This document shows, in pieces, positions 1-7,901 of a stretch of 64,000 nt of DNA. Made by a program: the position numbers and the translations under genes. Every line of letters begins with the position of its first letter. Within the stretch, counting starts at the first letter, position 1. This DNA is from Clostridiales bacterium UBA1742 (GTDB lineage Bacteria; Bacillota; Clostridia; TANB77; CAG-508): positions 1 to 64,000 of the forward strand of contig DCHW01000030.1 in NCBI GenBank assembly GCA_002314935.1. Direction: 5' to 3'. Under the pieces are notes generated by a model. It did no database searches and was not told the DNA's origin. It saw nothing but the letters and a program-made list of their open reading frames with translations.

Positions 1-176
1 TGACACATCATTGACTAACCTACAGAATAATATCAAAAGAAGAATTAAAACAATTTGTTTTTACTTATATAAATGATAAAATTTTAAATTTAGAAGAAGT
101 TTTAAAAAGAGAAGAAATCTCGTTAGCCATAGCTAACATACCTAATTTAATATATCAAAAAGAAGTAGTTAATAGA

Positions 177-2099
177 GTGAAATTTTGGGGAGAGTACAGA
201 AAAAATAGTTTTGAATTTTTATTGCAAAGAGAAGATAATGCTACTGATAGGTTAATAGATGTATTAATAATTTTAAAGAAAAATGGATTGAATTTAACTG
301 AAATAAAACAAGATATAACCCTAGAAGATATTTTAAAGGGTAATCTAGAAAAAGAAAAAATATTATTAGAGTTAAAACAAAAATTTTATGACATAAATGA
401 TATAATGTATATAGGCCGTAGATTAGGCAATCAAAAGAATAGAGATTTAGAGTTTTTTAAAGAAGAGTTATTAAAGGCAGATATAAAGTTAACAGATGAA
501 GAAATAAAATATCTAACAGAAATAGAAACAAATTTACAGAAAAAAGATAGAAATACAGAAGAAGTTATACAAATAGTATTGTTATTAAAACAAAACGGAA
601 TAAAATTAACTGATATAAAGCAAGACAAATCAATAGGAGATTTATTAAATAATAATGAAAATAAAGAAAAAATATTAATAGAATTAAAAAAAATATCTCA
701 ATATATAGATGAGAAACATCCTATAGGTGTAAGAGTGTCTAAACAAAAGATGAATAATATACTTGACTTCAAAAAAAAGTTAGAAGAATCTGGTATAGAA
801 ATAACAGATGCGGAAATAAAACATTTAACTACAATTGAAACACAGCAAGAAAAAAGCGAAAGGGTAACAAAAGAATTAGTTCAGGTTTTAAGTATACTAA
901 AGAAAAATGGTATAGACTTAACAAAAATAAAGAAAAATAAATGCATATTAAAATATTTACTAGAAGACAATCTATATAAACAAGATATACTAATGCAAAT
1001 ACAGCAAATATCAGATGAAATAAATGGAGATTGGGATATCGGAGGAAGATTAATAACACAAAGACACAATAAATTAAATGAATTTAAGAATGAACTAGAA
1101 AAATCAGGGATACTATTAACACCAAAGGAATTAGTATATTTAACTACAATAGAAAGAAATCAAGAAATAAAAGAAAGAAAAACAAAAGAACTTGTTCAAA
1201 TATTAATAATATTAAAAAATAATGGAATAGAATTAACTCAAATAAAAAAAGATTCTTTAAAATTATGTGATATGTTAAAAGATAATCCAAAGAAGGAAAA
1301 AATAATGGAAGAAGTTCAAAAAATATCAAACAAAATAGATGAAAATTGGAATATCGGAAATAATCTTTTAAATGTAAGGCATTCTAAATTAGAAGAATTG
1401 ATTCAAATTTCATTTGAATTAGGATTAAGCTTAACAGATAAAGAAATAAAATATTTAACAGTAGAAACGAAACAAGAGGAAAGTAAAAGAAAAACAAAAG
1501 AACTGGTTCAAATGTTATTAGTATTCAAGCAAAATGGAATAGAATTAACTGATATAAAGCAAGATAAAACTATAGAAGATATTTTAAGTGGACATATGTA
1601 TAGAGAAAAAATATTAGTAAAATTGCAAGAGATATCTAAAGATGTAAACGAAAAATATTATATTGGTTCTAAAATTTCTACACAAAAAGCGAGTAATTTA
1701 AATAGATTTAAAAAGGAATTAGAAGAATCTGGTATAGAATTAACAGATGAAGAAACAAAATATTTAACAACAAAACAAACATCTACAGATAAAAAGGAAA
1801 GAGCAATAAAAGAATTTGTAGAAGTGATAAGAATATTAAAAAAATATGAAATTGAGTTGACAGGAATAAAAAATCCTACTAAAATAGGAGATTTAATCGA
1901 AGGAAAAGAGAATAAAGAAAAAATACTAATGGAGTTACAGGAGATATCAGAAGAAGTTAATGAAGAATTCAATATAGGGAGAAGACTAAATAATCAAAAG
2001 AGTAGAAATATAGAAGAATTTAGAAAAGTATTAATTTCTTCTGGAATAGAATTAAGTGAAAAAGAAGTTTCGATTTTAACTGAAAAAAAGATAGAATAG
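177..2099 (+). CDS. Tandem-repeat protein, upstream part (six ~104-aa modules)
   Basis: I do not recognise the function. The protein is almost entirely six copies of a ~104-residue helical module. Each begins near a V-(x)-(I/L)-LKKNGI-L-T-(x)-IK pattern, has a central IG-(x)-R-(x)4-Q-(K/R) block, and ends SGI-L-T-(x)-E-(x)3-LT. The IG-R/SGI part loosely resembles helicase-associated DNA-binding repeats, which is inference only. GTG at 177 is the first start, but the frame is open back to position 15 with coding-like sequence (stop at 12-14), so the true 5' end may lie upstream, possibly beyond another frame break. It stops at TAG 2097-2099 directly after an A7 run, and a seventh module follows in the -1 frame. 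It is highly charged and has no signal peptide or membrane segment. Confidence 0.6.
   Translation: MKFWGEYRKNSFEFLLQREDNATDRLIDVLIILKKNGLNLTEIKQDITLEDILKGNLEKEKILLELKQKFYDINDIMYIGRRLGNQKNRDLEFFKEELLKADIKLTDEEIKYLTEIETNLQKKDRNTEEVIQIVLLLKQNGIKLTDIKQDKSIGDLLNNNENKEKILIELKKISQYIDEKHPIGVRVSKQKMNNILDFKKKLEESGIEITDAEIKHLTTIETQQEKSERVTKELVQVLSILKKNGIDLTKIKKNKCILKYLLEDNLYKQDILMQIQQISDEINGDWDIGGRLITQRHNKLNEFKNELEKSGILLTPKELVYLTTIERNQEIKERKTKELVQILIILKNNGIELTQIKKDSLKLCDMLKDNPKKEKIMEEVQKISNKIDENWNIGNNLLNVRHSKLEELIQISFELGLSLTDKEIKYLTVETKQEESKRKTKELVQMLLVFKQNGIELTDIKQDKTIEDILSGHMYREKILVKLQEISKDVNEKYYIGSKISTQKASNLNRFKKELEESGIELTDEETKYLTTKQTSTDKKERAIKEFVEVIRILKKYEIELTGIKNPTKIGDLIEGKENKEKILMELQEISEEVNEEFNIGRRLNNQKSRNIEEFRKVLISSGIELSEKEVSILTEKKIE
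2084..2090 (+). other. A AAA AAG heptamer at a -1 frame junction
   Basis: The zero frame reads GAA AAA AAG ATA GAA TAG. The -1 frame continues AAA GAT AGA ATA straight into a seventh copy of the upstream module. This is the dnaX-type slippery heptamer in the correct register. A one-base loss from an A8 run would look the same. I see no strong hairpin or internal Shine-Dalgarno stimulator. Confidence 0.4.
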
Positions 2100-2527
2100 A
2101 TACACCAAGATTTGTTCAAATATTGACAGTTTTAAAAAAATATAATTTAGATTTAAGAGTTATATCTAGAAAAACAACTATATTGGATGTTTTAAATGAA
2201 ACTGATAATAAAGAAAGAATATTATCAGAGTTGAAAGAAATATCAAAAGAAATAAATGAAGAATGGCCTATTGGTGAAAGAGTAAGTAAGCAAAAAAATA
2301 AAAAATTAGAAGAATTTAAAACAGAATTAGAAATATCTGGTATAGACTTAACAGAAGAAGAATTAAAACATCTAACAGAGAAAAAAGTAAATAAAAAAAT
2401 CAAAGATACTGTAAAACAAAACAAGGGGAATTTATCTGAAGCTATTCAGGCTGGAAGAGAGTTAGAAGCGGAAATATTGATAGCAGAGAAAGTATCAGAA
2501 AGGAGTGCAAGTGATGGACGAGGATAA
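2090..2527 (+). CDS. Continuation of the repeat protein: seventh module plus conserved C-terminal tail
   Basis: In the -1 frame relative to the upstream part, the sequence from 2090 gives a seventh ~104-residue module (from about 2096 to 2390). A lysine-rich, helical tail of about 40 residues follows. No ATG start with a ribosome binding site is seen; TTG 2123 is the first possible start but would cut the module. This is therefore most likely the end of one long frame-interrupted gene. The tail (core IKDTVKQNK, then NLSEA-(x)-QAG-(x)-ELE) recurs almost word for word at the end of the unrelated HNH repeat protein at 5006-7450. The 3' end overlaps the next gene by 14 bases. Confidence 0.55.
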   Translation, partial: DRIDTPRFVQILTVLKKYNLDLRVISRKTTILDVLNETDNKERILSELKEISKEINEEWPIGERVSKQKNKKLEEFKTELEISGIDLTEEELKHLTEKKVNKKIKDTVKQNKGNLSEAIQAGRELEAEILIAEKVSERSASDGRG

Positions 2528-2975
2528 TAAAATAAAAAGTTATTACATAGAAAATACTAAATTTAGTAGAATTGCACTTGCACAAGTATATGAAATTCTT
2601 ATTGAATATGAAGATGGAATAGAAAATGTTCCAGAGAATGTAATAAGATTCTTAGATGATAACAGAGATAAAGAATATGTTTTTGATTATGGTGATGACT
2701 TAGAAAACTTTAAATTAGAAAAAGATGCTGAAAATTTGTTAATATATATTTATACAAAATATTTAGCTCCAGAAGAAGAACGAAGAGTTATAGAAGATAT
2801 TGCAAAAATGCAAGCTATTCAAAAAGAAAAACAAGAACAATTTTCAAGTGATGTGTTTAATTCTAATAGTGAAATAGAAGAGAAGATACAAGAAAATGTT
2901 TTGCCAGTAGAATATAAAGAGTCTTTAATAAAGAAAATTCTAAGATTTTTTAAAAATATATTTAAAAGAAAATAA
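2514..2975 (+). CDS. Acidic hypothetical protein with basic C-terminal end
   Basis: Unrecognised, 153 residues. ATG 2514 is preferred over the upstream in-frame TTG 2505 because AAGGAG at about 2500-2505 lies eight bases before it. It is acidic and helical for the first ~110 residues. It has an EEE-RR helix near the middle and ends in a short basic amphipathic helix (KKILRFFKNIFKRK) that could touch membrane or nucleic acid. It overlaps the end of the repeat-protein gene and lies 11 bases before the next gene, so it is probably part of the same operon. Confidence 0.6.
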   Translation: MDEDNKIKSYYIENTKFSRIALAQVYEILIEYEDGIENVPENVIRFLDDNRDKEYVFDYGDDLENFKLEKDAENLLIYIYTKYLAPEEERRVIEDIAKMQAIQKEKQEQFSSDVFNSNSEIEEKIQENVLPVEYKESLIKKILRFFKNIFKRK

Positions 2976-2986
2976 GGAGGAATATT

Positions 2987-3712
2987 ATGAGTCCAGAAAA
3001 AGAATTAAAAAGACATGTTAAAGTATTAGAAGATATAAAAAATGCTTCTAATAAAGAAGAATTACCAAATGTAACACTATCTAACATTACAAAATATCTT
3101 GCAAGCAATGCATCTTTCGATAAAGTACATATAAGCCAAACAGCATTTAAACCAGTTACTGATGCACTATCAAAATATAATTATTTTACAGTGCCAGAAG
3201 TAAAAAATGCGTTTATGACGGTATTAAGAGAAAACTACGAAGGAAAAACAGAAGAGGAATATGAAGCACTATATACACAAATATCAGAGGGGACAAGCAT
3301 TGGAAATTATTTAGTAGAAATACAAGAAAGAACAAAAAAACTTGAACAATTTGAGCAAACACAAGATTTAGAAAATCATAAAGAAATTTTAAGACAAATA
3401 GAGAATGCATTTGAAATAAAAGAATTACCAAGTGTAGGAAAAGGGATTTTAAATAGAAAAATACAAGAAGATACAAAAAATGATTATACAGATAGACTTG
3501 CAATTATCAAATTACAAGAAATATCTGATTGTATTTTAAGTAAAAAAGATGAACAAGAAATTAAAAATGCAATTTTAAAAATGTGCCAAGAATTTGAATT
3601 AAGTGAAGAAGAAACTAAATCAATGTATGAACAAGTAAGCTCCCAAGTACTTGCAGATAAAAGACTTGGATATATAGTAGAAGAAATAGAAAAAAAGATG
3701 CAAAAGTTTTAA
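2987..3712 (+). CDS. Two-module hypothetical protein, upstream part
   Basis: Unrecognised, 241 residues, with a strong AAGGAGG site before ATG 2987. It holds two copies of a ~115-residue helical module (about residues 8-118 and 128-238). Each starts with a helix ending in (E/K)-ELP-(S/N)-V. Each carries a middle acidic helix with an E-E-(x)-(x)-(x)-(L/M)-Y signature, and each closes with a (L/I)-V-E-(E/I)-I-(x)-(E) helix. A third copy begins in the -1 frame immediately after the stop and forms the next ORF, so the two are probably one gene. The break sits on an A7 run identical in context to the one at 2084. Confidence 0.6.
   Translation: MSPEKELKRHVKVLEDIKNASNKEELPNVTLSNITKYLASNASFDKVHISQTAFKPVTDALSKYNYFTVPEVKNAFMTVLRENYEGKTEEEYEALYTQISEGTSIGNYLVEIQERTKKLEQFEQTQDLENHKEILRQIENAFEIKELPSVGKGILNRKIQEDTKNDYTDRLAIIKLQEISDCILSKKDEQEIKNAILKMCQEFELSEEETKSMYEQVSSQVLADKRLGYIVEEIEKKMQKF
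3691..3697 (+). other. Second A AAA AAG heptamer at a -1 frame junction
   Basis: The zero frame ends GAA AAA AAG ATG CAA AAG TTT TAA. In the -1 frame the reading continues from GAT at 3697 without a stop through ATG 3742 and on to 4629. The register (GA-A AAA AAG-AT) is the same as at 2084-2090 and again falls at a module boundary. A homopolymer indel is the main alternative. Confidence 0.4.
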
Positions 3713-3741
3713 AAATATATAAAGATGATCATGAAAGAACA

Positions 3742-4629
3742 ATGGAACGAATAAAAGAAGCAAAAAGAATTAGTCAGTTACCACAAAATTTAACATTTTC
3801 TAGTTTAGCAGGTTACTTAAGTGGAAATACAACAATATATCCAAAAACAGATAAAATTTCTAGTACAGAATTAAAAGATTTAACACAATTATTATTAGAG
3901 GGAAAAACTTTTGAAGATAGAGAAATTAAGGAAAAAGTTAGAAAAATTGCAGAAGATAAATACCCAGAAAGTGCAGAAGAAGCATATAATCTTTTATATG
4001 AAAAAATAGCAACACTTCCAAGAACAAATTATATGGTAGAAGAAATAAATTATGCTCAGTCAAGACAAGAAGAATTTATAGGAAGAAATTGTAGTAATGT
4101 AAATGTGTATTTTATTCCAAATCCAAATACACCAATGGATGGAGGAAGATTTTATAATTGTTACATAAATAGGGTAGAAAATTTAGATTTAGGGGAAATA
4201 TTACCATTAGATTTAGATTCAATTGTTCCTCCTGGAATGGATGTAGATAGTGTAGAATGGTATGTACAAGAAAAATACGACCCAACATTTAAAGCAGCAG
4301 GAGGAATCATTTTAAACAAAGATGAAACAATCGGAAATGTAAGTGTATTTAAACCTTCAGATGGAACAGTAGGAATAACACCAGAAGAAAAAGGAAAATA
4401 TGAGCAATTAAAAGAACTAAAAACACAGGTGAGTGAAATTATAAAAGATAGAAAAGAAAAAATGAAACAATTTGCAGATTTACAAAAAAGCTTATTTGCA
4501 TATATGGACGATCAAGATGCAAAACTTGCAGAATTAGAAGAAAAAATAAGTCAAATTCAAGGTGATGAAGAATTAGGACAAGCAACACCAGAAAATAAAC
4601 AACCAGAGAATAATAGAGAAGAAAGGTAA
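3742..4629 (+). CDS. Third-module protein with conserved globular domain and coiled coil
   Basis: The ORF opens at 3698 or earlier in this frame; ATG 3742 is the first ATG but has no clear ribosome binding site. Residues 1-110 repeat the module of the preceding gene (SQLP, LLYEKIA, YMVEEI). Residues ~115-215 form an unrecognised, non-repetitive domain rich in Pro/Gly/Asp, with YFIPNPNTP and WYVQEKYDPTF segments. Residues ~220-285 are a charged coiled coil, and the tail is Asn/Gln/Glu-rich. It is likely translated as a fusion with 2987-3712. No signal peptide is seen. Confidence 0.55.
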   Translation: MERIKEAKRISQLPQNLTFSSLAGYLSGNTTIYPKTDKISSTELKDLTQLLLEGKTFEDREIKEKVRKIAEDKYPESAEEAYNLLYEKIATLPRTNYMVEEINYAQSRQEEFIGRNCSNVNVYFIPNPNTPMDGGRFYNCYINRVENLDLGEILPLDLDSIVPPGMDVDSVEWYVQEKYDPTFKAAGGIILNKDETIGNVSVFKPSDGTVGITPEEKGKYEQLKELKTQVSEIIKDRKEKMKQFADLQKSLFAYMDDQDAKLAELEEKISQIQGDEELGQATPENKQPENNREER

Positions 4630-4642
4630 AAGGAGGTTTAAT

Positions 4643-4891
4643 ATGGCACCTAGAATATTTTCTATAAATAAAAATGGAGAAAAAATAGATTATAATGTAA
4701 TATTAACTTTTAAAAGTGAAATAAATAAAAAAGATTATGTGGTATATACAGACAATTCTTATGATGAAGAAAACAAATTAAGAATATATGCTGCAATATA
4801 TAATCCACTAAGTAATAAATTCATTAAAGAAGTAGAAGAACAAGAAGAATGGGATGAAATTTATAGATTATTAGATAAAGTACTAAAATAA
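4643..4891 (+). CDS. DUF1292 family protein
   Basis: 82 residues behind AAAGGAGG before ATG 4643. The pattern F-(x)-I-(x)4-G, then L-TF-(x)-SE-(x)4-DY-VVYTD, then L-R-IYAA-(x)-YNP and a terminal EEWD-(x)-I closely follows the small DUF1292 (YrzB-like) family of Firmicutes, whose biochemical role is unknown. Length is typical. It sits inside the accessory operon, 13 bases after the coiled-coil gene, whereas chromosomal homologues usually sit elsewhere. Confidence 0.7.
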   Translation: MAPRIFSINKNGEKIDYNVILTFKSEINKKDYVVYTDNSYDEENKLRIYAAIYNPLSNKFIKEVEEQEEWDEIYRLLDKVLK

Positions 4892-4892
4892 A

Positions 4893-4992
4893 ATGAAAGA
4901 AATTAATAGAAAAATTACAAGAAGAAGGGAAAACAAACGAAGAGATAAGGAATCTACTAGTAAACAGTTTTACAGAATATATATCATTGTAA
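4893..4992 (+). pseudogene. Tiny frame-broken ORF
   Basis: ATG 4893 read straight gives a basic, low-complexity peptide ending at TAG 4995-4997. Removing one A near 4901 gives a more protein-like ~32-residue peptide (LIEKLQEEGKTNEEIRNLL) ending at TAA 4990. It fits the tight spacing between its neighbours. Evidence is weak: no homology is recognised and it may never have been a gene. Confidence 0.25.
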
Positions 4993-5005
4993 AATAGGTG
5001 AAAAA

Positions 5006-7450
5006 ATGTCAAAAGAAAAATTAGAGGAAGTAATTGAATATGAAGATGAAGAATTAGATGAAGATTACATAGAAGATCAAGAAGAATTAAGTGACAACGA
5101 TCAAGTAGAACAAGATAGTAAAGGACAAGTTAATTTCAAAAGTGTAAATCATCATAAAAGAGCAGAAGCAAACGAAGTAGAATCAGATGGAGAAATAGCA
5201 ACATATGTAAATTATGCTTTAGAATATTTTGGGTATAGATGCGCTTTATCGGGAGAGAAGTTTGTTATTTTTGATAATCCAGTAGAAAGAGAAGGATATA
5301 AAAGAAATAGTAATTTATCAGCAGAACATATATTAGCATTAACAGCAGGAGGAAATGATATAATTCCTAATATTGTTCCTAGTGTGCTTCAATATAATAT
5401 ACAAAAAAATGGATATTATATATTAGATTGGTGGCCAAAAGCAAAAGATATAAATGGAAATCCAATATATATTCCAGAAAAACTATTAAAAATAGTAAAT
5501 TATATGTTGAAAAGTTTGCAAATAAGAAAAGATTTAGGAATAAAAAAACAACCTAGAGAATATAGAAAAAGACTATTAACACCAAATGAAATAGATGAAT
5601 TTTTGATGCAAGAAGGAATTGCACAAGGATTAATATCAGATACCATAACAGCAGCTACTGAATTAGAAGATGGAAAAAGTATCCTAACACAAATACCCCC
5701 ACAAGAAGGAGCAATACCAAGTTTAGCAAAACAAAAATATAAAGAAACAAAAATAACAGAAGCAATGTTTTTAACAGATGCTTTAGAAGTGTTGGGAAAA
5801 GAAGAAAAAATACCACAAGAAATAACAGCAAAACTTCAAAGCATGTATAAAGAAATAGAAGGAGAAATACCATTTGAAATAGAAGTACGAAGAAATATAT
5901 TATCTGATTTAGAACAAATGGGGATAGAAGATAATAAATATACAGTAGCAAATGATTTGTTAGTAAATTCAGATATATTAGAACAAGTAAGAAATACAGA
6001 AAATAGTGAATACAAAATTTTATATATAAATGAATATTTATCAAAAAAGACTGAAAGTTTAAAACAAATATTTTCAGAAGAATATTTAAAAGAGATAATA
6101 TCATATAAGCCAGAAGTTTTATATGATTTTAAAAGTTCAAAAGAAGAAAAAGAATTAATAGATTTATATATAAAATATACAGATAATAACAAAATAAATA
6201 TTAAAAATTTAAGTAAAATATATTTAAGAAACATATTAGAAATCAAGAAGTGGATGGAAGAAAATAAAACAATCAAGCCACCAAGATATCAAAACAAGAA
6301 GAATATTGTTCCAAAAAATGAAGCAAAATTAGGAAGCGATTTAGTATCAATAAGGAGTGCATTAATAAAACCATATCGAGAGTTAAATAATGAAGAAGAA
6401 AAAGAAGAATATAAGAGAAAACATCCAGAATTAGAATATGTTATGGCTATAGTTGAGGAAATAGATAGAAATAATGTTAAAATAAAAGGAGAACAAAAAT
6501 ATTATATAAATATATTAAAAATAAAAGAGTGGATGAAAGAAAATAAAACAACAAAACCGCCAAGAAAACAAAATGAGAAAAAAACAGTACCAGAAGAAGA
6601 AGCAAAATTAGGAAGAGCTTTAGCCACTATAAAACAAGAATTAATAAAACCGTATAAAGATTTAAAAAATAAAGAAGAAAAAGAAGAATATAAAATGCAA
6701 CATCCAGAACTAGAAGAAATAATGGCTATAATAGAAGAAATAGATAGAAATAATGTTAAAATAAAAGAAGAACAACCACATTATATAAATATATTAAAAA
6801 TCAGAGAGTGGATGGAAGAAAATAAAACAACCAAGCCACCAAATAAGCATGACAAAGATAAAAAAACAGCTAAATTAGGAATTGCTTTATCAAGGATAAG
6901 GCAAGAATTAATAAAACCATATCTAGAGTTGAAGAATAAAGAAAAAAAAGCAGAATATAAAAAACAACATCCAGAACTAGAAGAAGTAATGAAAATAGTA
7001 GAGGAAATAGATAAGAATAATATTTTAATAAAAGAAGAAAAAATATATTATATAAATATGTTAAAAATAAAAGAGTGGATGAAAGAAAATAAAACAACAA
7101 AACCGCCAAGAAAACAAAATGAGAAGAAAACAGTACCAGAAGAAGAAGCAAAATTAGGAGGAGCTTTAGCTACTATAAAACAAGAATTAATAAAACCGTA
7201 CATAAAAATGCAGGATGAAGAAGAAAAAGTAGAATATAGAATACAACATCCAGAAATAGAAGATGTAATGGCAGTGGTAGAAGAAATAGATAGAAATAAT
7301 CCTAAAAATAAGAAAAAAATAAAAGATACTGTGAAACAAAATAAAGATAATTTATCTGAAGCTATGCAAGCTGGAGAAGAATTAGAATCCGAAAAATTGA
7401 TGACAGAAAAGGTTGAAGAGATGAACAAAGGTGATGGTATAGAGAAATAA
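5006..7450 (+). CDS. HNH-like nuclease with four C-terminal tandem repeats
   Basis: 814 residues. An acidic N-terminus (residues 1-45) is followed by an HNH-like ββα-metal region at about 75-140: C79 in CALSGEKF, then AEH (H108), GGND, then NIVP and Y-N-(x)2-K-N (N131, K134). Four ~92-residue repeats follow at about 405-785. Each opens I-(K/R)-(E/K)-WM-(E/K)-ENKT and contains KLG-(x)-(A/D)-L-(x)-(T/S)-I and YK-(x)-QHPELE. They resemble helicase-associated DNA-binding repeats (W…P…LG…R). Repeats 2 and 4 are nearly identical in DNA. The last ~40 residues match the tail of the 2090-2527 protein. A site-specific or self-element DNA nuclease is plausible but unproven. The second zinc-type cysteine pair typical of some HNH proteins is not seen. 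Confidence 0.6.
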   Translation: MSKEKLEEVIEYEDEELDEDYIEDQEELSDNDQVEQDSKGQVNFKSVNHHKRAEANEVESDGEIATYVNYALEYFGYRCALSGEKFVIFDNPVEREGYKRNSNLSAEHILALTAGGNDIIPNIVPSVLQYNIQKNGYYILDWWPKAKDINGNPIYIPEKLLKIVNYMLKSLQIRKDLGIKKQPREYRKRLLTPNEIDEFLMQEGIAQGLISDTITAATELEDGKSILTQIPPQEGAIPSLAKQKYKETKITEAMFLTDALEVLGKEEKIPQEITAKLQSMYKEIEGEIPFEIEVRRNILSDLEQMGIEDNKYTVANDLLVNSDILEQVRNTENSEYKILYINEYLSKKTESLKQIFSEEYLKEIISYKPEVLYDFKSSKEEKELIDLYIKYTDNNKINIKNLSKIYLRNILEIKKWMEENKTIKPPRYQNKKNIVPKNEAKLGSDLVSIRSALIKPYRELNNEEEKEEYKRKHPELEYVMAIVEEIDRNNVKIKGEQKYYINILKIKEWMKENKTTKPPRKQNEKKTVPEEEAKLGRALATIKQELIKPYKDLKNKEEKEEYKMQHPELEEIMAIIEEIDRNNVKIKEEQPHYINILKIREWMEENKTTKPPNKHDKDKKTAKLGIALSRIRQELIKPYLELKNKEKKAEYKKQHPELEEVMKIVEEIDKNNILIKEEKIYYINMLKIKEWMKENKTTKPPRKQNEKKTVPEEEAKLGGALATIKQELIKPYIKMQDEEEKVEYRIQHPEIEDVMAVVEEIDRNNPKNKKKIKDTVKQNKDNLSEAMQAGEELESEKLMTEKVEEMNKGDGIEK
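6521..6655 (+). repeat. Long direct repeat, copy A (within HNH repeat gene)
   Basis: About 135 bases, starting at the IKEWMKENKT codons, recur at about 7067-7201 with only a few differences. This marks a recent internal duplication of one ~92-residue repeat unit or gene conversion between repeats 2 and 4. Confidence 0.75.
7067..7201 (+). repeat. Long direct repeat, copy B (within HNH repeat gene)
   Basis: Near-identical partner of 6521-6655, 546 bases downstream. The spacing equals two repeat units. Confidence 0.75.
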
Positions 7451-7534
7451 AACGAATTCATTAAAATATATAAGAAAAATTTGGGAAAAGAAAACTAATA
7501 GTTAATCATATAGATTAAAATAATTTGACCACTT

Positions 7535-7566
7535 TTTTGACCACAACCGAAACGAGAAATAATGGA
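7535..7566 (+). repeat. Short direct repeat flanking a tRNA fragment, copy 1
   Basis: TTTTGACCACAACC followed by (C/T)GAA-GAGA-ATAATGGA occurs here and at 7755-7785. It is 14/14 identical, then approximate. The two copies bracket the terminator and tRNA remnant, as expected of an element boundary. Confidence 0.55.
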
Positions 7567-7587
7567 AATATTGAGATATAAAAAAAT

Positions 7588-7627
7588 AAGTGTTGTTCTG
7601 AAAGCCTTACAGAATAGCACTTTTTTA
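7588..7627 (+). terminator. Intrinsic terminator after the repeat-protein operon
   Basis: AAGTGTTGTTCTG pairs with CAGAATAGCACTT (two G·U pairs) around a short loop, followed by six T. It probably ends transcription of the HNH gene. The stretch 7451-7901 otherwise contains only the tRNA fragment, the repeats and the AbiE operator. Confidence 0.65.
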
Positions 7628-7660
7628 AACTCTATGGAAATAATGAAATTAGGAAGGTTC

Positions 7661-7707
7661 TTCTCATAACCCGAAGGTCGTAAGTTCGAGTTTTATCCAC
7701 GCAACCA
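7661..7707 (+). tRNA. tRNA-Met (CAU) 3' fragment, probable att remnant
   Basis: The stretch reads anticodon loop CTCATAACC, the variable-region GGTC, a T-arm GTAAGTTCGAGTTTTAT with two G·U pairs, and CCACGCAACCA. The D arm and 5' acceptor half are not recognisable upstream. This is the 3' half that site-specific integrases duplicate when inserting into a tRNA gene. It is not a functional tRNA. Confidence 0.55.
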
Positions 7708-7713
7708 TATTAA

Positions 7714-7753
7714 AATAGGCATTCTATAGAAATATAGGATGCTTATTTTTTAT
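7714..7753 (+). terminator. Hairpin and T run after the tRNA fragment
   Basis: AGGCATTCTATA pairs with TATAGGATGCTT (one mismatch) around GAAA and is followed by ATTTTTT. It was probably carried along with the tRNA 3' end. Confidence 0.6.
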
Positions 7754-7754
7754 G

Positions 7755-7785
7755 TTTTGACCACAACCTGAATGAGATATAATGG
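7755..7785 (+). repeat. Short direct repeat flanking a tRNA fragment, copy 2
   Basis: Partner of 7535-7566, beginning TTTTGACCACAACC. It lies 220 bases downstream of copy 1. Confidence 0.55.
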
Positions 7786-7844
7786 ATTTATTTTGATTTA
7801 ATATAATTTTTTCGAATAATTTTAATAAATTTGCTTAAAATACA

Positions 7845-7890
7845 TTTACAAATATGCCACAAAACGATAAAATGGTGGCATATTTGTAAA
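7845..7890 (+). promoter_or_regulatory. Perfect 16-bp inverted repeat before abiEi (operator candidate)
   Basis: TTTACAAATATGCCAC (7845-7860) and its exact complement (7875-7890) are separated by 14 bases. The right arm ends next to GGAG, 11-12 bases before the abiEi start. AbiEi antitoxins of this family carry an N-terminal winged helix and are known to repress their own operon by binding inverted repeats, which this site fits. Confidence 0.65.
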
Positions 7891-7901
7891 GGAGATAACT
7901 T

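Noticed and set aside
771..778. A8 run in the first repeat gene as another frameshift site
   Set aside because: The frame continues normally through it (D-F-K-K-K-L-E), so no shift is needed.
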